Assembly: GCA_903934195.1 (NCBI GenBank)
Contig: CAIZMV010000205.1
Location: 1 to 32,337 of the forward strand
DNA from: an uncultured Acidimicrobiaceae bacterium
Lineage (GTDB): Bacteria; Actinomycetota; Acidimicrobiia; Acidimicrobiales; Ilumatobacteraceae
Direction of reading: 5' to 3'
DNA: 32,337 bases
Positions 25,727 to 32,337 of this stretch are shown here, in pieces. A program made the translations under genes and the position numbers. How positions within the stretch are numbered: the first letter of the stretch is position 1; each line of letters starts with the position of its first letter. The notes under the pieces were generated by a model, which was not told the DNA's origin, ran no database searches, and was given only the letters and a program-made list of their open reading frames with translations.

Positions 25727-25749
25727 AGCCGCCTTTAGGGCGGCTTTTT
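25727..25749 (+). terminator. Intrinsic terminator / attenuator upstream of cimA
   Basis: AGCCGCC-tttag-GGCGGCTTTTT, perfect 7-bp stem plus T-run. Confidence 0.88.
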
Positions 25750-25795
25750 CATTCCCAAGATTTTGAACCAGACGACCCCAAAGAAGAACACTCAC

Positions 25796-27382
25796 ATGAA
25801 CACACAACACACAAAAGAATTAGTCGAAGCATTTGACACCACCTTGCGTGACGGAATGCAAGTAGAAGGCGTATCCGCAACTGTCGAGGACAAGCTTCGT
25901 ATTGCTGAACAACTTGATTACCTCGGCGTGCAATTCATTGAAGGCGGCTGGCCAGGAGCCAACCCGAAAGACATCGAGTTCTTTGCACGTGCAGCCACGG
26001 AATTGAAGTTGAAGCATTCAACATTGGTTGCATTCGGTTCAACGCGTCGTCCGAAGGGCAAAGTTGATGATGACGCAACATTGCGCAACTTGTTGGACGC
26101 CAATACGTCTGCAGTGTGCATTGTTGCAAAGTCATGGGATTATCACGTCACAGAGGCATTGCAGACAACTCTTGATGAAGGCGAGCTAATGGTTGCTGAT
26201 TCAGTTGAGTTCTTGACTGGTAATGGCCGTCAAGTCATGGTTGATCTTGAGCATTTCTTCGACGGTTATAAGAACAATCCCGAATTCGCGATGCGAGTTG
26301 TTGGGGCTGCAGTGATGAAGGGCGCAACCCACTTAGTGATGTGCGATACAAATGGTGGCTCATTGCCTCATGAGATTGCTGAAATCGTTACAAAAGTCAA
26401 AGCGTTTGTCGGTAACGACGCGACGTTGGGTATTCATTGTCATGACGACACCGGGTGTGCAGTTGCTAACTCAATGGCAGCTGTAATGGCTGGTGTTCGC
26501 CACGTACAAGGCACCTTGAATGGGTTGGGGGAGCGCACTGGTAACACCAACCTCACCACAGTCATTCCAAACCTTGAATTGAAGATGGGCTTTCGTTGTT
26601 TGCCAGAAGGCAATCTTGATCGTTTAACCGCTGTCAGCAATCATGTGGCTGAAGTACTGAACCGTCCTCTGAATCCTCAAGCTCCGTACGTTGGTTCATC
26701 TGCATTCGCACATAAAGCTGGCTTGCACGTGTCAGCAATCAAGCGTGCGAAAGATGCATACGAGCACATTGACCCAGTCGTTGTAGGAAATGGAACTCGT
26801 TTTGTAGTCAGCGAAATGGCTGGTCGAGCCACTATTGAAGTGAAGGCTGAAGAGCTTGGTTTGAAGATGGACGGGGCCGCCATTGGTTCAGTCATCGAAG
26901 ACCTGAAGCGTTTAGAGCACGAGGGCTACCACTTCGAAGCGGCGGATGCATCACTTGAACTACTGATGCGTCGCGCAAGCGGATGGAATCATGATGCCTT
27001 TCACGTGGAAACAATGCGTGTCATCACGGATGAAGCAGAAGATGGCGAATTCACAACCGAAGCAACGGTCAAGGTGCGCGTCGGAGAGAAGAGCTTTGTC
27101 CACACGGCCGCTGGTAATGGTCCGGTGAACGCGATTGACGCCGCATTGCGCGCGTCATTGTTACCTCACTACCCAGAACTGGCCAAGGTGCACCTCGTTG
27201 ACTACAAGGTGCGAATCTTGGATGGCGCAACCGCCACAGGCGCAATAACTCGAGTACTCCTTGACGCCACAAATGGCGACAGGTCATGGACCACCATCGG
27301 AGTCTCGGCAAACATCATCGAAGCCTCCTGGAATGCCCTTGAAGAGTCATTGATCTATGGACTACTCCACGCTTCGGCGTAG
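25796..27382 (+). CDS. cimA: (R)-citramalate synthase, pyruvate route to isoleucine
   Basis: FDTTLRDGMQVEGVSATVEDKLRIAEQLDYLGVQFIEGGWPGANPKDIEFF (CimA-type EGGWPGANPKD), HCHDDTGCAVANSMAAVMAGVRHVQGTLNGLGERTGN; start taken at MNTQHTKELVEAFDTTLRD (25796). Confidence 0.9.
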   Translation: MNTQHTKELVEAFDTTLRDGMQVEGVSATVEDKLRIAEQLDYLGVQFIEGGWPGANPKDIEFFARAATELKLKHSTLVAFGSTRRPKGKVDDDATLRNLLDANTSAVCIVAKSWDYHVTEALQTTLDEGELMVADSVEFLTGNGRQVMVDLEHFFDGYKNNPEFAMRVVGAAVMKGATHLVMCDTNGGSLPHEIAEIVTKVKAFVGNDATLGIHCHDDTGCAVANSMAAVMAGVRHVQGTLNGLGERTGNTNLTTVIPNLELKMGFRCLPEGNLDRLTAVSNHVAEVLNRPLNPQAPYVGSSAFAHKAGLHVSAIKRAKDAYEHIDPVVVGNGTRFVVSEMAGRATIEVKAEELGLKMDGAAIGSVIEDLKRLEHEGYHFEAADASLELLMRRASGWNHDAFHVETMRVITDEAEDGEFTTEATVKVRVGEKSFVHTAAGNGPVNAIDAALRASLLPHYPELAKVHLVDYKVRILDGATATGAITRVLLDATNGDRSWTTIGVSANIIEASWNALEESLIYGLLHASA

Positions 27383-27393
27383 AGTTTTAGTGC

Positions 27394-27924
27394 ATGTCAG
27401 CTCCCCGCTTTTCTCCAGTTCCTCCGGTTGAACCGGTTCGCTATTACGAATCTCCTGATTCGGTTCCTGAATCGTGGTCGCTTGGTCGTCCTGGTGAAAT
27501 CCAGGGACGTCAACCAGAAGGTGAGCGTCTCGGGTATCAGGGTCCTGACCAGGGATACATCATTGGTTTGGCCAAGCGTGCGCGTGCTCGAGTTCGTTTA
27601 GCCGCAGGCGAAGACATGGACGATGTTCTACGTGGATGTTCTCTGATTGCGTTGCGACGTGCGTCATTGTTTGGCCGTGCTCCAGTGGTGCATGACTTGA
27701 ATGTTGCATTAGGCATGTGGGGCTATCTGTCTGATTCACCGCCAGCAGACTTGGTTTCTGTGCGTCGTGAATTGTTTGTTGGTGTCGGTAACGCTGCACA
27801 TCATTACAAAGAGGGCCGCGCGATTGCTGACATGGCTCCGAATGAAACCTTGAGGATGTCGCCGTCAGAAGTGGTGACTCAATTTTCAACACAGTGGCGT
27901 TCACTCACAGGTTTTTCCGCATGA
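27394..27924 (+). CDS. Conserved-type hypothetical protein, translationally coupled to acyl-CoA dehydrogenase
   Basis: 176 aa ORF, ATGA overlap with the following gene. Confidence 0.75.
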   Translation: MSAPRFSPVPPVEPVRYYESPDSVPESWSLGRPGEIQGRQPEGERLGYQGPDQGYIIGLAKRARARVRLAAGEDMDDVLRGCSLIALRRASLFGRAPVVHDLNVALGMWGYLSDSPPADLVSVRRELFVGVGNAAHHYKEGRAIADMAPNETLRMSPSEVVTQFSTQWRSLTGFSA

Positions 27925-29705
27925 CCATTTACTCAGCCCCACTTTCAGACATCGAGTTTTCACTCAACTCTTTTGTCGATCTTCCTTCCATCATGAAGTA
28001 CGACCATTTCGGCGAGGCTGACCACAGTATGGTCTCAGACTTGCTTGCTGAAGCCGGACGTTTCATGTCTGACATCTTTGCTCCGCTGAATAAACCCGGA
28101 GACAACGAAGGCGCTAAGAGAAATTCTGACGGAACAGTCTCAACACCACAAGGTTTCATTGAGGCATATCACGCTTATGTTGATGCCGGATGGGGAGCTG
28201 TTTCTTTTGATACTGGTTTTGGTGGCGGAGGGTTTCCCTTTGTTGTCGGTATTGCGATTCAAGAGATGATGAACTCGGCAAATATGGCGCTCAGCATGGC
28301 GCCTTTGCTGACGCAGGGTGCAATTGATGCAATCCGTCATCATGGTGACGAGATTCAGAAGATGACCTACCTGCCAAAGATGATTACGGGCGAGTGGACT
28401 GGCACCATGAATCTCACAGAGCCTGATGCAGGAAGTGACGTCGGTTCAGTTCGCACGAAAGCTGTGCCGCAGGCAGATGGCACGTATCGCATTTACGGCA
28501 CCAAGATTTACATCACCTTTGGTGAACACGACATGGCAGACAACATCATTCACTTGGTGTTGGCGCGCACGCCAGATGCCCCGGCCGGAACAAAAGGAAT
28601 CTCGTGTTTCATTGTTCCGAAATTCCTTGTGGGTACAGACGGTTCCCTTGGCGTAAAGAACGATGTGTCCTGTGTATCGATCGAGCACAAACTAGGTATT
28701 AAGGCGAGCCCCACTTGTGTGTTGTCATTTGGTGATAACGACGGTGCCATTGGGTATCTCATCGGTGAAGAAAACCATGGAATGCAATACATGTTCACCA
28801 TGATGAATCAGGCACGTCTTTCTGTGGGCCTTGAAGGGCTAGCGCTTGCAGAGCGTGCGTATCAACAATCGCTTGAGTACTCAGTTCTTCGTCATCAAGG
28901 CCGTGCACCGGGTGCACCGGCTGGCGAAGCATCGTCCATTATTGAGCACCCAGACGTGAAGCGAATGCTTGTCACAATGAAATCAACGATTGAAGCTCTT
29001 CGTCGTTTGTTGTATTGGAATGCCGCGTGTATCGATATTGCTGCACATCACCCTGATGAAGCAGAACGTGAAAAGGCATCTGACTTGGCAGCACTGTTAA
29101 CGCCATTGTCAAAGGGTTGGGGCACTGACATGGGAGTTGCTCTCACGGGTATCGCAATTCAAATTCATGGTGGAATGGGATTCATTGAAGAGACTGGTGT
29201 GGCTCAGCATTATCGCGATGCTCGCATCACCACCATTTATGAAGGAACTAACGGCATTCAAGCAATGGACTTAGTTGGCCGCAAAATGGGACTCAAAGGC
29301 GGTGCAGTTCTCAGCGGCTTGCTTGATGAGATCGATGCGTTAGATGCCAAACTCGTCAAACATCCAGAACTTGAGTCTCTCGCAGGTGCATTGCAATCAG
29401 CGTTGCAGTCAGTACGTGGAACAACAGAATGGTTGCAACGGAACGGTACGAACCAAGTAGCTGTGTTGTCTGGCGCTACGCCGTACCTCACTCAACTGTC
29501 AACCCTGGTTGGCGGCTATGTCATGGCGCGATCAGCGCACTTGGCTGTTCATTCAGAAATGTCTGCAGATGACATTGCGGCAAAAGTTGCCACGGCACGA
29601 TTCTTTTGCGAACAACTACTTCCTGTTGTTCATGGTTTGAGTTCATCAATTACCGGTGACGGTGATTTGCTAATGAGTTTTACTCACGACACCTTGTCGC
29701 GTTAA
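27921..29705 (+). CDS. Acyl-CoA dehydrogenase (FadE-like, long type)
   Basis: MTGEWTGTMNLTEPDAGSDVGSVRTKA-type motif, IHGGMGFIEETGVAQHYRDARITTIYEGTNGIQAMDLVGRK. Confidence 0.95.
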   Translation: MTIYSAPLSDIEFSLNSFVDLPSIMKYDHFGEADHSMVSDLLAEAGRFMSDIFAPLNKPGDNEGAKRNSDGTVSTPQGFIEAYHAYVDAGWGAVSFDTGFGGGGFPFVVGIAIQEMMNSANMALSMAPLLTQGAIDAIRHHGDEIQKMTYLPKMITGEWTGTMNLTEPDAGSDVGSVRTKAVPQADGTYRIYGTKIYITFGEHDMADNIIHLVLARTPDAPAGTKGISCFIVPKFLVGTDGSLGVKNDVSCVSIEHKLGIKASPTCVLSFGDNDGAIGYLIGEENHGMQYMFTMMNQARLSVGLEGLALAERAYQQSLEYSVLRHQGRAPGAPAGEASSIIEHPDVKRMLVTMKSTIEALRRLLYWNAACIDIAAHHPDEAEREKASDLAALLTPLSKGWGTDMGVALTGIAIQIHGGMGFIEETGVAQHYRDARITTIYEGTNGIQAMDLVGRKMGLKGGAVLSGLLDEIDALDAKLVKHPELESLAGALQSALQSVRGTTEWLQRNGTNQVAVLSGATPYLTQLSTLVGGYVMARSAHLAVHSEMSADDIAAKVATARFFCEQLLPVVHGLSSSITGDGDLLMSFTHDTLSR

Positions 29706-30085
29706 AGATCAATTGCGTGGGCGCGAAGCCCTTCGACATCACAAAACTCTGTAGCCGCCATATGTGTTGAATGCAGTTTCACTTGAGGTGCTTTGCCTTC
29801 TTCGAACGCTTCCTGCCAACGCGGTGCACATAGGCACCACTGATCGCCGGCCTTGAGGCCCGCAAAGCCGTATTGAGGCATTGGGGTGGACAGGTCGTTG
29901 CCCGCAGCCTTAGAGAACTCAAGGAATTCATCAGTCATGATGGCGCATACGGCGTGTATCCCAACATCGTCACCGCCGACTTCGCAGCAACCGGTGCGAT
30001 AAAACCCTGTTACAGGTGATGTGCAGCATGTGCGTAAGCGCTCTCCGAGCACATTGAGTTGTTCTGTCTCTGTGAAGCCATCCAT
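29702..30085 (-). CDS. DUF2237-family protein
   Basis: TGFYRTGCCEVGGDDVGIHAVCAIMTDEFLEFSKAAGNDLSTPMPQYGFAGLKAGDQWCLCAPRWQEAFEEGKAPQV. Confidence 0.88.
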   Translation of the reverse strand: MDGFTETEQLNVLGERLRTCCTSPVTGFYRTGCCEVGGDDVGIHAVCAIMTDEFLEFSKAAGNDLSTPMPQYGFAGLKAGDQWCLCAPRWQEAFEEGKAPQVKLHSTHMAATEFCDVEGLRAHAIDL

Positions 30086-30142
30086 CTATTCAAACTACCG
30101 TTGACTGCTGTTTAATCGCTGTGCCACTAACCTTGCAGAGTC

Positions 30143-31549
30143 ATGTCTGATTCTCCTCGCTATCGCTTTGCTCCATCACCGACTGGTTTTTTCCACGTTG
30201 GGGGAGCCCGCACCGCTCTCTACAACTGGGCACTTGCATTACGTATGGGCGGCACGTTTGTTTTACGTATTGAAGACACTGACGAATCTCGCAATAGTCC
30301 TGAATGGACACAAGGAATCATTGACGCTCTGTCGTGGCTAGGAATTGATTCACAGTCGCCCCGATTTGAAGGGCCGTACTTTCAGTCACAGAATGCAGAA
30401 CTGCACATCGCTGCTGCCATGAAACTACATGCAGCAGGCAAGGCCTATTGGTGCGACTTAACTGCCGACCAGATTCAAGAGCGCGCCAAGGCCTCAGGCA
30501 AGCAGGGTTACGACGGCTACTCGCGTGACCGCGGACTTGCTGGTGGCCCCGGACACGTATTGCGGTTTCGTGTACCAGAAGGCGCGACTGTCGTGTCGGA
30601 TCTTGTTCGTGGTGAAGTGGAATTTGCTAACGACACCATTGAAGATTTCGTGTTGTTGCGCAGTAACGGAAGCCCGATGTTTTTGCTGGCCAATGTGGTT
30701 GATGACATTGAAATGCGCATCACACATGTAGTTCGTGCAGAAGAGCACTTACCTAATACACCGAAGCAACAAATGTTGTGGGAAGCATTGGGCGCAACCC
30801 CACCAATTTGGGCTCATGTTCCTGTTCTTGTAAACGAGCAGCGTAAGAAGTTGTCTAAGCGCCGCGACAAAGTAGCTCTCGAGCAGTATCGCGAAGAGGG
30901 AATTCTTCCTGATGCAATGATCAACTACCTCATGACGCTCGGTTGGGCTCCGGCTGGTGATACTGAAATAGTTCCGTGGTCTTCAATGGTGGAAGAGTTC
31001 CGTCTGGAAGACGTCAACCACTCACCAGCGTTCTTTGACATCAAGAAGTTGGCCTCGTTCAATGGTGATTACATACGCGCATTGTCGTTAAATGAATTCA
31101 TCCAGGCATCGTCTCTCGTGCTTGCATCTACTGAAGCATGGCCGGCGAGTCGGTTTAATGCAGATGTGTTTGCGCAAGCAGCACCTCTTGTTCAAACTCG
31201 AGTGGTCACTTTGTCAGAAATACCTGCAATGGTTGATTTCCTGTTCCTAGAGAATCCTGCAATTGATGACGATGCGTGGAACAAAACCATGGCTTCAGAT
31301 TTTGCTCGCGAAGTACTTACAGACTTCGCTGCAGCAGTCACTACAGCCGATTGGAACCATGACAGTTTGAAGGGCATCCTTGAAACATGGACAGAAGCAC
31401 ACGGCTTGAAGTTAGGCAAGACGCAAGCGCCGATTCGCGTTGCAATTACCGGCCGAACAGTTGGGCCTCCGTTATTTGAGAGTCTTGAAATTCTTGGCCG
31501 CGAGGAAACTATTCGTCGCCTTACTGCCGGCATTGCACGGCTGGGATAA
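30143..31549 (+). CDS. gltX: Glutamyl-tRNA synthetase (possibly non-discriminating)
   Basis: [25 protein letters not shown] (HIGH-like), [31 protein letters not shown]. Confidence 0.97.
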   Translation: MSDSPRYRFAPSPTGFFHVGGARTALYNWALALRMGGTFVLRIEDTDESRNSPEWTQGIIDALSWLGIDSQSPRFEGPYFQSQNAELHIAAAMKLHAAGKAYWCDLTADQIQERAKASGKQGYDGYSRDRGLAGGPGHVLRFRVPEGATVVSDLVRGEVEFANDTIEDFVLLRSNGSPMFLLANVVDDIEMRITHVVRAEEHLPNTPKQQMLWEALGATPPIWAHVPVLVNEQRKKLSKRRDKVALEQYREEGILPDAMINYLMTLGWAPAGDTEIVPWSSMVEEFRLEDVNHSPAFFDIKKLASFNGDYIRALSLNEFIQASSLVLASTEAWPASRFNADVFAQAAPLVQTRVVTLSEIPAMVDFLFLENPAIDDDAWNKTMASDFAREVLTDFAAAVTTADWNHDSLKGILETWTEAHGLKLGKTQAPIRVAITGRTVGPPLFESLEILGREETIRRLTAGIARLG

Positions 31550-31557
31550 TTCCTGAC

Positions 31558-32175
31558 ATGCGCGCTTTTGTGCGTTCTGCATTAGTTCTTGCCTTTGGAG
31601 CCTGTATAGCTCTCGTCTTGTATGTGGGCATGGCGGCGGTATCGGTTATGTGGGCCGGTTCACACGACGACACAACCAGCGTGGATGCGATTGTGGTTAT
31701 GGGCGCTGCGCAATACGACGGTGTGCCGTCACCACTGCTTGCATCACGATTGCAGCACGCACTTAATCTGTGGAAGCAAAAGCAGGCCCCACTGATTGCA
31801 GTGACCGGAGGGAAACGACCGGGAGATCGTTTTACCGAAGGTGATACGTCGCGACGCTGGCTGACAGACAGGGGAGTGCCAGGAGCTGACATCGTTGTTG
31901 AATCATCTGGTCGCTCCACATGGGAATCCATTGAGAACGTAGCCCCGCTATTGAACGAAGTAGACGTTGATTCTGTGGTTGTAGTTAGTAGCTCATGGCA
32001 TGTGCAGCGCGCCGCGCTGTCGTTGGAAGAGTTGGGGTTCCGTGCCCATAGTTCGGCTTCGCCAGATGGAGTCCTTTCAGCCTCGTCTGAAAAATCGAAA
32101 CTGATTCGCGAAATTGCTGGTGTTTCCCTTGGCCGAATCATTGGTTTTGGCACTTTGTTCGAGATCACGGGCTAG
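31558..32175 (+). CDS. YdcF/SanA-like DUF218 protein with N-terminal TM helix
   Basis: AIVVMGAAQYDGVPSPLLASRLQHALNLW, VTGGKRPGDRFTEGDTSRRWL, ESSGRSTWESIENV. Confidence 0.9.
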   Translation: MRAFVRSALVLAFGACIALVLYVGMAAVSVMWAGSHDDTTSVDAIVVMGAAQYDGVPSPLLASRLQHALNLWKQKQAPLIAVTGGKRPGDRFTEGDTSRRWLTDRGVPGADIVVESSGRSTWESIENVAPLLNEVDVDSVVVVSSSWHVQRAALSLEELGFRAHSSASPDGVLSASSEKSKLIREIAGVSLGRIIGFGTLFEITG

Positions 32176-32223
32176 GTCCACGGTGGTGGTCATGGCGAGT
32201 CACCGCTAAACTGGTGCACGCAC

Positions 32224-32298
32224 TGGGGAATGGTGTAATTGGCAACACAGCAGTTTCTGGAACTGTTATTCAGGGTTCGAGTCCTTGTTCCCCAACCA
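32224..32298 (+). tRNA. tRNA-Gln (anticodon CUG), CCA encoded
   Basis: Acceptor TGGGGAA/TTCCCCA, D-arm GTGT...ACAC, anticodon arm GCAGT-TTCTGGA-ACTGT, T-arm CAGGG-TTCGAGT-CCTTG, then A-CCA. Confidence 0.93.
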
Positions 32299-32337
32299 AA
32301 TGGACGTTGATATCAACTCCCTTGAAACGGTTTCTTA

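Noticed and set aside
25565-25795. T-box or riboswitch upstream of cimA
   Set aside because: No T-box motif; four Ile codons plus terminator explain the region.

Overview
The window is a compact chromosomal segment, probably actinobacterial (Acidimicrobiia-like judging by protein style; this is inference). It is almost entirely housekeeping metabolism: ligA (5'-truncated), a PASTA-domain kinase-fold protein, an SDR dehydrogenase, an MFS transporter, serA, pyrF, ferredoxin, leuA, a DEAD-box helicase, leuCD with a divergent IclR regulator, nadABC, a UbiB/ABC1 kinase, an alpha/beta hydrolase, greA, leuB-ilvE-cimA, an acyl-CoA dehydrogenase, a DUF2237 protein, gltX, a YdcF-like protein and tRNA-Gln(CUG). 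I see no CRISPR array, mobile element, prophage or defence island. The most interesting signals are regulatory. (1) Two parallel attenuator-type leaders are missing from the ORF track: [10 protein letters not shown] (four consecutive Leu codons) before leuA, and MSIASTSRRLAGTAVAIIIIR* (four consecutive Ile codons) before cimA. Each is followed immediately by a hairpin and then an intrinsic terminator. (2) A TANNNT hexamer lies 6-9 nt upstream of the start codon at ten genes that lack a Shine-Dalgarno, which suggests widespread leaderless transcription. (3) Four convergent gene pairs overlap by exactly 4 bp through shared stop tetranucleotides. (4) The PASTA protein has lost kinase catalytic residues. 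(5) An unannotated 50-aa ORF with a strong RBS sits downstream of a GC-rich, hairpin-rich leader near leuA.
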